Assembly: GCA_029961685.1 (NCBI GenBank)
Contig: JARWKL010000005.1
Location: 40,151,357 to 40,215,356, forward strand
DNA: 64,000 bases
Direction of reading: 5' to 3'
From: Aristolochia californica
Lineage: Eukaryota > Streptophyta > Magnoliopsida > Piperales > Aristolochiaceae
The notes beneath the pieces are model-generated. The model had not been told where the DNA came from, searched no databases, and was given only the letters and a program-made list of their open reading frames with translations. The translations under genes and the position numbers were made by a program. Positions 46,207-58,460 of the stretch are shown here, in pieces; positions within the stretch are counted from its first letter, which is position 1, and each line of letters opens with the position of its first letter.

Positions 46207-47623
46207 TAAGGTCAGGCCATATTTTATGATTTTTACTAGTTTGTCAATTACAAATGCATTAAAACATTGTTAGACTCTACAACAGTATATGATTGGGATG
46301 GTCTTTTCCATTAAAAAAAAATGTAAATGGTCTCTTTCCCTTATCTCACGCCATTAGTTCAAGCCTTGCAAATTTCTAGTAATTACTGATTCTTAACCTG
46401 TATTTCTGAACCATTTTTTTATTTTTTAATTTACATAGATGACATTAGTTGTAGTAATCATAACTTGGAGGCTATAGAAAATTTCATTGTGTCTTACGGC
46501 TGTACAATCCTAACCTCTGATTATCTTAAAAACAGGCCTACTTTTTCTATGCAGGGAATTTGCAAATGACTGGAGATTAGACATGTTTAAAGAGAGTTGG
46601 GAGGGAAGCGGTGTGCTTTTGGACTTGGCTCCTGCTTTCTATTTTTGGCAAGCACAAATTCAAATTTGTTGTTTATTGGCGGGTTCTCAAGGAAGTGAGC
46701 CTTGCTACGTAGGCGTTGATGGCCTGTTATTTCGGTGATCCTCAAGTCAAAAATCATTTGTCATTGTTCCTTGGCCCTGATTTTCAGAACTGTATCTACA
46801 GGCACTTTCAGGACTAACGAAGGCTTGTCTTTTGTGCGTTGAGTGCGTAGTATACCTTGATTGGATCATTTTCTTCCCACAATATTGGGATTAGGGGTTG
46901 ACACTATGTTGGGATTAAGGCAGTTTTCTAAACACTATAACTAGCCATGTCATGGGATTAGAAATTATAGCACATTTCTGCCCCATTCTCCCTACTTCCC
47001 TATAACTGTTAAATAGAAATTTAAATATAAATATTCAAAATAGTATTTAGTTTAAATAAAATATAACTAAGTTATATTTAATACAAATATATAAAATAAG
47101 TTGTACTCAATATAAAGAGGGATTTGTTTTATACTCAAATATGGATGATTTCAAAAATACAAAGTCATGTATCTCTTTATTTTAGATAACTGATAGGGAA
47201 TCACCTCTATCAATATCCATGTAGGATGGGTAGAAAGGATAATCGTTCAAATTGCCTCCTCTATTTGGCCTCATCAAATCCTAATCCTAACATCTCCAAT
47301 GTATGCTTCATTCATCCTACACTTATAACGTTACATGTTTGACTCTATTACCCATTTGTTTACTTATTTGCTTGTGGGTAATCAGGTAAATAAATGGGTA
47401 AAATAAAAAAACAGAAAACTATAATTTTAAAAAGTCTTAAAATAACATTAATAAGAAATATTAATATAGAGATTGGAGAGAAGGGGGGTGAGATCTTTCA
47501 TCTCCTGCATGAAAGCATTTTTCTCCTTGATGTTTATAAAAGAGATTCCTACAAAGGGGTGGGAATTGCTCCCTTCAAAAGGCCCTGACCCTTTTTATTT
47601 TCTCTTTGATTCACCTTATAAGG
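46207..47623. other. 3' UTR and gene-free DNA
   Basis: The 3' end of the preceding gene lies here, possibly with a further small exon at 46556-46570. Beyond ~46880 the DNA is AT-rich with no gene recognised; the frame at 47394-47676 has no similarity to a known family. Confidence 0.4.
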
Positions 47624-49400
47624 TGTTAGGTCTAGTGAAGAACAAACCTAGAGGGGTGTGGGACGAGGGTGAATAGGTTTGCTTATTTTTGGAACTAATT
47701 GTTTCTTTATTTTCTTTTAAATTCTAAATGTCTCGACAATTTAAACCAATTCAATATGCATATGACTTTTACAAGAAAAAAACAAGCATAAACACAAAAA
47801 ACACAAAGATTTATAATGCTTCACAATCCTCTCTTCAAATGGTTAATCCATTCACTATGTTTTTGGTTTTCTAATAACATTTCAACAAATTGGCTCTAAG
47901 ACCAATGTTGCTCATACATGGACTTAGACAACTCAATTGACAACCAGATTTACATTTACAACTAGGTTGTCCAACTTAGATCCATAAAGGAATTTTTCAG
48001 TAACTAACTAGGTTACACAAACCTAAATCGACATATAGGTTTTCAACATCACCTGCCTTCACAAAATCTTATGGTTCACAAAACAACAAATATGACTTCT
48101 CATCATTTACTCAACTTCACATGCTTTTCTTAATTAATTTGATATGAGGACGGTTTTGCTTACACAAGGATTGACTAAAACTTGCAATGGTTATTTTTTT
48201 TTGTTGCAATATAGCCCTTTAAAATAGCCTTTAAATTAGACAAATTTCACAATTCAAGTACAAATGATAAGTATATCCAATTTTTGGCCCTATCCATGTA
48301 ATATCAACTCAAATAGTCATTAAATAGCCTGATTTTAAAATGTAAGTTCAAGGTAAATCTTAGATTGGATTTTCAAATGAGGGAGAAACATAAAAAGTAA
48401 CTCAATAGAATAAATAATTTTAAAGTATAGACCATAAATCATGATTTGAACTTGAATAAACAATTTCAAAGTGTCATGCACTAGTCCAATATACTCGACT
48501 AGGTATAATAACAAGTTTCAAAGTAAATATATGTAGATACTTGAATTTTTTGAAATTCTTCTCCAAAATTTTAAATACTACATCTAAACCCCTTTAATAT
48601 TGAATACTAGAGTGAATACTAAAATTTCAAAGCATGTGATCAATTATTTAGCACAAGATATGTTAAAAAAATAAATATTTCTAAGTAGAAGCTCAGAGGT
48701 ACTTAGCTCAAAAAAGAATAATCGAAATCTCAAATCTTAATGGAGTAAGAGCATTTCAAAATTTTACTTTGGTAAATGTTGGAAAAAAAAATTGGGTCAA
48801 GATCTTTTTAAAAAGAAGTCTCTCTTTCGAAAACTTAGTTGTTGGATTTGAAAAATACTATTTTATTATTTTATAAAACTAGGGCAAAATAGTCCAAAAA
48901 GTATGAAAAATATGCATTAGATCTTATTTTTTCTATGTAATACAATGGTAGGTCAATTATAATTTTTGGAGACCTATAATATCCAGATGAAGGCTTCAAA
49001 GATTGGCAAATTTAACTTTCAGTAGCATGTGGTTGACAATATTGATAGTGGTCAAATATGTTGATACTGATCGACCCCTTTTCTAGTTTTTGGCAAGTTA
49101 GTTATTGTATGTGGTTGACACTTTTTTTCCCTTATGCTTTGTCCAGTGGTTGACTATAGCACATGTGGTTGACTCCTTTTCTTGTTTGGCTTTATGATGT
49201 GGTCTGACTCATTTTCTTTTTTTGATTTATGATGTGTTCAACAACAATATATGTGGTTAAATCCTTTTCAATTATAAAACTCTCTTGTCTTTGCATGTAA
49301 CCAATTCCTTTTCATTCTACACTAAAATGTAGATGACTCCTTTACATGTAATCAACTCCTTTTACTCTTCTTGATAGAGAGTTTTTTTGTCTCTTGTTCA
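47624..49400 (-). repeat. SIRE-type LTR-like repeat (minus), right boundary uncertain
   Basis: Begins TGTTAGGTC with ACCTAGAGGGG...GGGTGAATAGG within 60 bases, the reverse complement of the CCTATTCACCCC...CTAGG end found in SIRE-type LTRs. Toward the other end (49025-49370) TGTGGTTGACTCCTTTT-like words recur at least five times. No coding content. A matching terminal start was not found. Confidence 0.45.
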
Positions 49401-49723
49401 GTCGAACAATACTGTTAGGCCATTTTGATAGTGTGATTTTTGACATTAACTATTTGCTTTCTTTTTTGTATGGGTCGTTCAACTAGTCCTTGGCCAGTTG
49501 AAAGAATATGCTACTAGAATTTTTCTTTGGGACTTTTTGAGCTATAAGACAAACTTAATGCATATCATTAGTGATTTAAGTGTTTATTATCATCTAAATT
49601 ATCTCAATGATGATTTTGAGACTAACATGAGGGAGATGAGAAGTTCTCACCTCCCTGGTTTGTCCCTATTCTTTAATGGATTCAAGAGAAAAAGGAGGGC
49701 GTGTTAGTCCTATGGTAAAATCA

Positions 49724-51201
49724 TGTTGATCTCTATTATTTTGATGATAACCAAATGGGTAACTTGAAAATGTGCTATTAATGGTGATATCAATATTATT
49801 CAAACATATGCTTTCCAACACAAATATTATGAGATCTATGGCAAAAAATTCAAAACAAAAGAATGATACATCAAATTGCCAAGTCAAGACCCAAAACAAA
49901 AACACATTGAAGATTGTTGTTACGAAGAATTTATACAAAAGAGAAACGAAGATTTGAAGACTAGAGTTCGAGCATCATAAGAAAATCTTAAGAACTCTAG
50001 CTATATAAGTAGATAGTTGACCAAACTTCAATTCTTAAGCTCAATTATGTTATTGAGCTTTAGGGCATAAAATGTTTCACAATCATGGTTTATTTGAATG
50101 TATATAAAGGTTTTACAATAGTTAATCCCATAAAAGAGCCTATATGTTGCTTAAATGTTAAAGTGGGTTTGATCAACCTATGTGGGTTTGATTAATCATA
50201 TATAATGCAGTTTGCCATAACTTAGAAAACATGATTGATCATTGCCTCAAGCATGATTGATCTTATAGTATATTGCCAAGAAGATGCTATAAAACATGAT
50301 TAATCGTACAGAACTCTACATAGCCAATTCTATAAAATGTGATAATCAATCGAAATGGGTTGATTAATATATGATTTTATGAAGGTTGAAAACTTGTTGA
50401 TTGATGTTTTGATTGATCAATGAGCTTAAGCTGCACAAAATATTTAGTCATTATACATGGTTGATTGATCATACTTTTAGTTGATCAATCCACATGTTTT
50501 GAAACTTTTTAAAAATGGTAAAAAACTAGCTAGTTTTTTGGAAAACTTTATAGGCATGCAAAAGTCATAGATGATTGAGAGTTAAGCTTATATTGGCATA
50601 TCAAATCTCGGAAAGATTTTTTTAACTTAAAATTCTAATTTTAATCTTTTGAAGAGAAAAAACTCCAAATTGCCTATTCTCATTCTTTGCAATTAGAGTT
50701 TCATGTATCTCTACTATCTCTTCTCTCTATTTAAAGATTTGGAGGCTTGGATTTCACTAGGAGAAGTGATATCTCTCCTAAAGAAAATTGTAAGTTTGAT
50801 TTTATTTTTTTGTATTTTTAACTTTCTTTGATAGAGGTTCTCTAGTACCTTAGAGTTTGAAATCTAGAAAGGGAGTGCCAACTGGAGACGAAAGTAATTT
50901 GTATTAAATTTTTTGGGTGAGATAAACTATGTAATTGGGGATTACACTTGGCTTAAAAAGTGTTTGAAATCTCTTTGTAATTTTTAACTAATAGAGCATA
51001 TTAGAAATTTTTTTCCGAGCAAGGGTTCTTAGGCAATGACCATTATTAAGGGAACATCAAGAACAAAAAACCATCGTCTCCATGTGGTGTGCACTTTATT
51101 ATTATTATTTGTTATTTTTTATTATTTCACTCTAACCGCTTATTTTTTATTTTAAATTTTGTATTCATCCCGTCTTGAGACGCAACCAACCTAGTCCAAA
51201 A
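49724..51201 (+). repeat. SIRE-type LTR, related to 14101-16569
   Basis: Starts TGTTGATCTC...TTTTGATGATAACC, has many TTGATTGATCA words (50170-50500), GGAGGCTTGGATTTCACTAGGAGAAG (50740-50765) and ends near ATTCATCCCGTC...CTAGTCCAAAA. The order matches the copy at 14101, minus its MITE. Flanks do not match, so this is a degraded solo LTR or fragment. Confidence 0.55.
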
Positions 51202-51684
51202 GGGTGATACCTCTCCATCCAGGCTAGAGTGTTGGATAAGGATTGACACATTTGATAAGGAAGGGGAGTAACAAAATTAGGTTAGGGGTTATGGAGAAAA
51301 TATTGGGATTTTTTATATTCGTATTATCAAAATTAAAATAATAAAAACTCTAAATATAGAATAATTAGGTACAATATAACCACTACCCATATGTGTTCCA
51401 TTTATTAAGTGTTAAAAGGGCTAATAGGTAAAATTGTTTGAATATGAAATTAGGTAAGAATATTTATTTTGACAAAAAGAGGAACCTAGTCAAAAGATAA
51501 AGTTGCCACCCCTAAGGTGTGATTGCATTATAAAATTTAAAGAACATTATATTATTTTAACAATAAAAATATAAAACTAAGTTAAATTACTTAAATATAT
51601 ATGCTAAAAATAAGATAAAAATATATTTCATTTTATTTAAATTGACACACTCATTAAGTGAATATAATCTAATAAATATTAAAT

Positions 51685-52269
51685 TAGGGCTTGTTTGGAA
51701 GCCGTAAAAAATAAAAGAAAATGGGAGAGAGTTATTTTCTATTGTTTGACAATTGAGATTCATTCAGAGAAAAGAGAAATAACTCTCTCTCGTAGTTAAT
51801 AAAATTTCAGTCATAAAAAGATAGAAGTTAGGGAGAAAAGAAAGAAAGAGAAAGACACAAGAAAAAGAAAAAAAAAGTTTCTTTTCTCTTGTTTGGATAC
51901 CCATAGAAAATGAGAGAGAAAGTGGAAAAGAAATATAGTTTTTCTTGTTTGGATATATGTGGAAAAAAATTAGTAACTTTTAAAATTTTGATGATTAAAA
52001 TTTTCTCTCAAGTTTCTATTTATATTTTTTCTCCAAAAATTCCATCTTTTTATGGAGACAATTTATTAACTAAGAGGGAATTTTTTTCTCAAGTTTCTAT
52101 TTATATATTTTCTCCCAAAATTCCATCTTTTTATGGAGACAATTTATTAACTAAGAGGGAAATTTTCTCTCTTATTTTCTTTTTTTTCAATGGTCCTCAG
52201 CTACCAAACAATAGAAAATATTTTTCTATTCCTTTTCTTTTCTTTTCTATGGATTTCAAACAGCCTTTA
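51685..52269. mobile_element. Second MITE of the TAGGGCTTGTTTGG family
   Basis: Left end TAGGGCTTGTTTGGAAGCC; right end, reverse complemented, TAAAGGCTGTTTGAAATCC. The interior matches the MITE at 14708-15156, including TTTTGATGATTAAAATTTTC. It carries an internal 81-bp tandem duplication (52006-52086 and 52087-52167). The open frame over it is not a gene. Confidence 0.7.
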
Positions 52270-52463
52270 GGGAGGTTAGTGTACTTAAAGGAAGGAAGGG
52301 AAACTGAAACTGAAAGTGAATGAACTCGTGACAGTAAATTGGAAAGTAAATTATTTTTTGTTTGTTAGTGTGCTCAATGTAAAGTGCATTGGAAAGTACT
52401 TTTTTGTGTTAGTGCCCAAAATAAAAAATATAGTGAAAACACAAGAATGAGTTACTTTTATAA

Positions 52464-53345
52464 TTAGTATTTTAATATAGTATTAAAATGTATTAATATA
52501 ATAAATATTTAAGTAGGGTATTTTATTAATAAATTAAAATAGATTGTAGTTTAGTCTAAAATAATACAATAATTACGAGTTAAAATAAAATTATTAATTT
52601 AATTAATTATAATATATAGAATATTCAAAAAAATATTTAATTTTATAATGTCTAGATAATTGATCAAATTCTTAGTTTAAATATTTCTTAATTATCTCTC
52701 TTAAATTAGTAATTTAATATAATATTAAAATTTATTAACATAATAAATAATTAAGTAGGGTATTTTATTAGTAAATTAAGATAGATTTTAGTTTGGTATA
52801 AATTAATACAATAATTATGAGTTAAATTTAAATTATCAATTTAATTAATTAAAAAATATAGAATACTAAACAAAAATGTTTACTTTTATAATGTCTAGAT
52901 ACTTGATCAAATTCTTAGTTTAAATTTTTTTTAATTATCACTCTTAAATTAGTAATTTAATATAATATTAAAATAAGAAATAATTAAGTAGGGTATTTTA
53001 TTAATAAATTGAGATAGATTGCAGTTTAATCTAAATTAATACAATAATTATGAGTTAAAAATAAATTATTAATTTAATTAATTATAAATATAGAATACTA
53101 AAAAAAAAGTTGACTTTTATAATGTTTAGATACTCATCAAATTCTTAGTTGAACAATATCTTAATTATCACTCTTAATTAGTAATTTAATATAATATTAA
53201 TAGTAATGAATATAATAAATAAATAAATATGATATTTTATTAATAACATAAGATAGATTTTAGTGTAGTATAAATTAATAATATAATTATAAAGTAAAAT
53301 AAAATTATTATTTTAATTAATTATAACAAATTAAAAATAAAAAGA
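52464..53345. repeat. AT-rich satellite, 229-253-bp monomers, ~3.7 copies
   Basis: Units start at 52464, 52717, 52949 and 53178, each with TTAGTAATTTAATATAATATT (first unit variant), AAGTAGGGTATTTTATTA, ATAATTA.GAGTTAAA and ATAATGTCTAGATA. The fourth is partial. Spacing falls from 253 to 232 and 229 through small indels. No coding content. Confidence 0.88.
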
Positions 53346-53364
53346 CTTTGATACAGGGAAGAGT

Positions 53365-53665
53365 GTTCAAATGGTGAGAGGGGGAAGAAAGACAAGAGTT
53401 GAGATAGCGAAAGGGGAAGAAAGAGAGGAGTTGAGATGACGAGAGGGGGGAGAAAGAGAGGAGTTAAGACGATGAGAGGTGGAAGAAGGAGAGGAACTTA
53501 GAAGACAAGAAGGTTCAACGAAACGACAAGAGGAGGCATTCTGGCGAGATGGCTAGCTGACAGAGAGCGAGAGACGAGAGAGATGAGGGTTGGGAAGGAG
53601 AAAGAGTCGAGAGAGAGGAGGACAAAGAAGGAAGGTCAAGAGAGAGGTGGACATAGAGAGGGGGA
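53365..53665. repeat. GA-rich degenerate tandem repeat
   Basis: Units of about 35-40 bp based on GGGGAAGAAAGAGAGGAGTTGAGA repeat at least four times (53375-53490), followed by irregular GAGAGAG sequence. It runs directly into GAGGGGGAG before the LTR at 53667, which makes a true polypurine tract hard to distinguish from the repeat. Confidence 0.75.
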
Positions 53666-53666
53666 G

Positions 53667-54147
53667 TGTTGGAAGATGAGTCCAAACTCACAAGACCAAG
53701 GAAGGCCCACACGTCCAAGTGTGTAGAATATGAGCCCAAGCCCACAAGATCAAGGAAAGCCCACACATGCAAGAGATGTGGAAGATGGGCTCAAGGCCCA
53801 TAGACCAAGGAGAAGGCCCATAGGCCCATACAATGGTGGCATGATGGTAAATAAAAATTCATCTCATAAAAATGGCACTGGTTTAATTAGTTTATGATTT
53901 ATGTCTCTTATTCACTCTTACTAGGGTGAAGGGTCTTCTTGTAATATTAGTACTTTTGATATCTATAAATACAATTTAAGGGGGAGGGATTAGATAAGTC
54001 CATAACCCTAATCTTCCTCCTCTTTTCTCCAAATTCATCCCTCTTCTTCTTCTCCTCCTAAAACCTTTTCTCCACAATTTTTCTTTTTCTTCTCGACCCC
54101 TAATCCTCTTCTACAATGATTATACATCATGGAATCCTAAGTTTCAA
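53667..54147 (+). repeat. Left LTR-like repeat of mosaic element
   Basis: 481 bp with three GATG(G/A)GCCCAAGCCC/AGGCCCA modules, a TATAAATA box at about 53959-53966 and a pyrimidine-rich leader. Homologous over its length to 3252-3560. Confidence 0.7.
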
Positions 54148-54149
54148 TA

Positions 54150-54760
54150 CTTCTTACGATGATCAACATCCACAATTCTGTCAAACTCACATCCACCAAT
54201 TTTCTTTACTGGAAGTTTCAGATTGAAGCCATTCTTATTGGTTATGATCTCTACAAGTTTGTTGATGGCTTTCATCTTGTGCCCTTAGCCACAAAGATCG
54301 TCGATAATCTCATCGCTCCCAATCCCAAATACCATACATGGCTATGTTAGGACAAATTGATTTTTTGTGCTCTTGTTGGCTCTCTCATGCCGTCTCTCAT
54401 TCCTCTTATCACTCAATCAATGATCTCTCATGAAGCCTAGAATACTTTGGCTCGTACTTAAGTTCAGCCTTCGTGTGATCACATCAAGCAGATCAAAGAA
54501 TAATTCAAGCATGCCACTAGGGGATCTCAAACAATTTTTGAATGTATGCAGTTTATTAAAACACATGATGATGAACTTGCGGGCCTAGAAAAACCTATGG
54601 ATGAAAAGGATCTCACTAAGAAAATTTTGGATGGACTCGACGATGATTACAAACCACTTGTTGATATTATCAATGGTCGTGACATGCTAATTTCTTTTGA
54701 TGATTTTTATGAAAACTCATCACAAGGAACTCTCACTATGTGTCCATAAAGTTAACTCTT
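54150..54760 (+). pseudogene. Copia gag of mosaic element
   Basis: INIHNSVKLTSTNFLYWKFQIEAILIGYDLYKFVDG, then (after stops) LAGLEKPMDEKDLTKKILDGLDDDYKPLVD, a typical gag of Copia elements related to tobacco Tnt/Hopscotch types. Three or more stops interrupt it. Confidence 0.85.
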
Positions 54761-54899
54761 CTCCACTTCCAGCTTATGCAAATCCCGCCAATTCTCATTC
54801 CAATTTCGGTACGTCGGGTAATCGTAATCAATGACAACCTGGGGCGTTCTCATACTGCCCACCGATAGCTACTACCTCATCTCTCACTAACACTGTCAT

Positions 54900-55500
54900 T
54901 CTTGATGGTCGATCTCAGTCTTGACCCTACCTCGGTTGTTACCAGTGGTGTCGTGAAAAAGGACACACCATTCCACAATGTTCAGTCTTTCATCAGATGC
55001 AAACACTCTTGCCTACACCCCAGGCTCAATGCTAACCTCCTCACTGGCAACCTCGCCCTTCGACACCATGGCAATCATGAACACATCTTACAACCAATAA
55101 CTCTCCTATTGGTTCTCCTTGGCTTCTGTATAGTGGAGCATCGCACCATGTTACCACTGACTTGAGTAATATCTCTGTTCACACTCATGATGGTACTAAC
55201 GACATTGTGATTGGTGATTGCACGTGTCTCCCTATTATTCATACCAGTTTCGAATCTCTCTCTACACCTCCCACACATTTTCCTTATATAATATTATGTA
55301 TTCCTATTATGCAAAAGAATCATATTTTTATATATCTCAGTTTTGTCAATCTAATCATACTTACATTGAATTTTTACATGTTTCTTTTCTTGTAAAGGAT
55401 CTTCACATTGGGGTAACACTTTTGCAGGGTAGAAATAAGAATGGTGTGCACGAGTGGCTATCATGCTTAGCTCTATCTTCATCATTATAGTCTTTTCTAA
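54900..55500 (+). pseudogene. CCHC knuckle, protease and pre-integrase of mosaic element
   Basis: CQWCREKGHTIPQC is a complete knuckle. WLLYSGASHHVTTDL is the protease box with Asp replaced by Tyr. VKDLHIGVTLLQGRNKNGVHEW marks the pre-integrase segment. A frameshift and stops lie between them. Catalytically dead. Confidence 0.82.
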
Positions 55501-55509
55501 TGTTAAGAT

Positions 55510-56330
55510 CACTTCGTCTGTGTGACATCATCGTTTAGGTCATATGTCGTCTCCAATTCTACAACACATTGTTTCTACTTTTCAATTAGATTTATCGCAT
55601 CCTATAAATTTTAATTTCAATTAGAATTCTTGTCAATGCAATAAGAGTCACAAATTACCATTCTTCCACTCCTCTCTTATTTCTTCTTCCCCTCTTGATA
55701 TTATTTTCTCGGATGTATAGACCACTCCTATTTCTTCTATTGATGATTTCAAATACTATGTTATTTTTGTCAATCACTTTACAAAGTATATCTGGTTTTA
55801 CCCTCTCAAAAGAAAATTCCATGTGTTTGATATCTTTATCCGGTTTAGATCTCTTATTGAGAACTTGTCGGTAAACGGATTAAAACACTCTATTCTGATA
55901 ATGGGGACAATACAAAGCAATGTCCTCCTTTTTGGCTACCAATGACATTTTTCATGTTACATCACCTCAACATACCCTTGAACACAATAGGTATTCCGAA
56001 CGACAATATCATCATATTGTTGAAACAGGTCTGTCTTTTTTTTTTCTTTCATGCATTCGTATCTCCATCTTACTGGTCATATGTATTCTCCACTGTTGTC
56101 TATCTCATCAATCTTCTACCTGCTCCAAAGCTTAATCTAATTTTTCCATATGCCAAATTTTTTGGCACTCCTCCTAACTACTCTAAATTTCGAAGTTTTG
56201 GTTGTGTTTGTTATCCATGGCTCAAGTCATACTCCTCCCACAAACTCACTCATTCATTTCCTTGTGTTTTTATTTGGGTACTCTACCACTCAAAGTGCCT
56301 ATTTATGTCTTGAACCCACCACATCTCGTC
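55510..56330 (+). pseudogene. Integrase region of mosaic element
   Basis: Several short frames with YVIFVNHFTKYIWFYPLK-like, SDNG-like and GIPNDNIIILL/ TYLINLLPAP-like segments in integrase order, ended by FGCVCYPW. The catalytic residues cannot all be read because of frame changes. Confidence 0.6.
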
Positions 56331-56639
56331 ATTGTATGTCACATCATGTTAAATTTCTTGAGTCTATCTTCCCCTTAACTACACTTCAGCCTCACCTTGC
56401 TCGTCCTTTGTTCTTTTATGTCCTTACTTTTGGTTATTGGCACATCAACCACAACTTTGACCTCTGCCCCCTCTACAAGATCTGTTCAAGACCTCACACC
56501 TAATCCCACTCCACCACCTCCCTCATCAACTCACCCACACATCGCTTCCCTACCTGCTTCCAACCTCTCTTCTTCTTCTTCTTGTGTTATTGTAACAATA
56601 TCCAAATACAACATTTACAAACCCATCAACGAATTAAAC

Positions 56640-57666
56640 CTCATAGCTCAACTCACTCCATTTGCCAACCCTGAACCAACAACCATGGTTCAAGCCCTGA
56701 CCAATCCCAAGTAGCGACAGGTTATGTCTGATGAGTATGATGCTTTTGTTTGGAATGGAACATGGGAACTTGTTCCGTTGGATCCCTTAAAAAATCTGGT
56801 TGGTTGCAAATAGATTTTTCTTATTAAATATCTATATGATAGATCTATTGACAGGTGCAAGGCTCGCTTAGTTGCCAAGGGGTTTCATTAGTGGCCAGTG
56901 GCCTAGGATTGATTATCATGACACCTTTAGTCCTGTTGTCAAGTCTACTACTATTCACATTGTTCTTATCCTTGCCATATATCATGGCTGATTACTTCAA
57001 CAACTTGATATAAATAATGCGTTTCTCCAAGGTACCTTGTTTGATGATGTCTTTATGGCACACCCACTAGGCTTCATTGATCGTGATCATCCCCACTATG
57101 TTTGCCAACTTCGCAAGGCTATTTACGGTCTCAAACAAGCTCCACGTGTTTGGTATCATCAGTTGCGTTAGTTTCTTATCACCTCTAGCTTCACCAACTC
57201 TCTATTTATCTCACACACAAGTATTACTATGATGTATATTTTATTCTATGTGGATGACATCATTATTATAAGAGACAATGATCAAGTTATGACAACATTT
57301 ATTAGCCTTCTTGCTCAACGATTTTCACTCAAGGATCTTGGCTCCTTGACTTACTTTCTCAGGATTAAAGTTGTTCTTTATTCTCAAGGATTACTTTTGT
57401 CTCAACGCCAGTATATTTTGGATTTACTTGCTCGCATAGGCACGACAAATACAAAGCCTGTAACTACGCATTTTGTCACAACATCTACACTCATACTTTA
57501 TTCTAGCATTCTAGCACGACACTCTGATCCATCTGAATATCAAACTATTGTTGGTAATCACCTATACTTATCTCTTACGCACCCTGACCTTACCTATGCG
57601 GTAAATAAGTTGTCTCTGTTTATGTATTGCCCTACTATTGATTACTGGGAATTGCCCTTATACTGA
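56640..57666 (+). pseudogene. Reverse transcriptase of mosaic element
   Basis: Begins QALTNPK.RQVMSDEYDAF..NGTWELVP, CKARLVAKGFH, LQQLDINNAFLQG-like, GLKQAPRVWYHQL, then a continuous 145-residue frame (57229-57666) starting MMYILFYVDDIIII with SLKDLGSLTYFL and TYAVNKLSLFM. The YVDD box is intact. Stops and frameshifts occur before it. Confidence 0.86.
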
Positions 57667-57669
57667 CCA

Positions 57670-58180
57670 CTGGGATTTGTCAAGCGATTGTTGCACTATC
57701 TTTGTGGGACTCTAGATCATGGTATTGTCCTATATCAACAATCCTCTTTATCTCTCCATGCATCCTCTGGTGCTGACTGGGCCAGAAACAATGATGATTT
57801 CATTTCCACCGGTGTATATCTTGTTTACCTAAGTTTGTAATCTTATATCTTGGAATTTTAAGAAGCAAAAGATTGTGGGTCAGTCCTTTATTGAGGCGAA
57901 ATATTGCTTTGTTGCAACCACTGTAACTGAGATATGTTGGATCTGTTATCTTCTCACTAAACTTTGTTTTTTTCTTCCACAATAACCGATGTTTTATTGT
58001 GAAAATGTCGGTGTTATAAATTTGTGCTCCAATCCAGTATTTTACTCTCACATGAAACATGTTGTTTTGGATTACTACTTTATTCGCGAACAAGTTCAGA
58101 GTAGTATTCTTTGAGTTACTCATGTCTCCTCTACTGATCAGTTGGCTGATGCTCTTACCAAACCGCTTCCGTGAATACGT
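57670..58180 (+). pseudogene. RNase H of mosaic element
   Basis: LKRLLHYLCGTLDHGIVLY, ASSGADWARN (where DADWAG is expected), KQKIVGQS.IEAKYC, and the end DQLADALTKPLP-like sequence, in alternating frames with stops. Confidence 0.72.
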
Positions 58181-58460
58181 TTCCTCTTCTCGAAGACCAA
58201 GATTGGACTCTACTATCGAAGCTCCATCTTATGGGGGCATGATAGAGATAAAAGATAAGTTAAACTCAAATTGTACTCTGTATCCAGCTACCTCACGTAA
58301 CTGAAGTTAAATATGAATTGTAAACTTCATCCCGTCATGCTATGGTGCTTTTTGTAAAACTATAAATACCTTCATACTTAATCGATGAAAGACATTAGTG
58401 AAAATTATTTTCTTCTCTGAACTATAGAAGCGACTCTGCACTTTTGCTAGCTCCTGATTT

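Larger units (their letters stand above)
53667..58460 (+). mobile_element. Degenerate Copia element with unlike terminal repeats (family E, mosaic)
   Basis: The left repeat 53667-54147 (TGTTGGAAG...TTCAATA) resembles the TRIM-like LTR at 3252. Coding order gag, CCHC, protease, integrase, RT, RNase H follows to ~58180. ATGGGGGCA (58231-58239) looks like a polypurine tract and is followed by TGATAGAGATAAAAG, a different LTR start with TATAAATACC downstream. The two ends are not a pair, and no tRNA-Met PBS follows the left repeat. Either two elements recombined or the true 5' LTR was replaced. The right end is approximate. Confidence 0.6.

Noticed and set aside
47394..47676. Two overlapping plus-strand frames as a small gene
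   Set aside because: No motif, AT-rich composition, no splice or promoter support, and they run into LTR-like sequence at 47624.
51910..52323. 137-codon frame with an internal peptide repeat
   Set aside because: The repeat is the 81-bp MITE duplication; no independent evidence for a gene.
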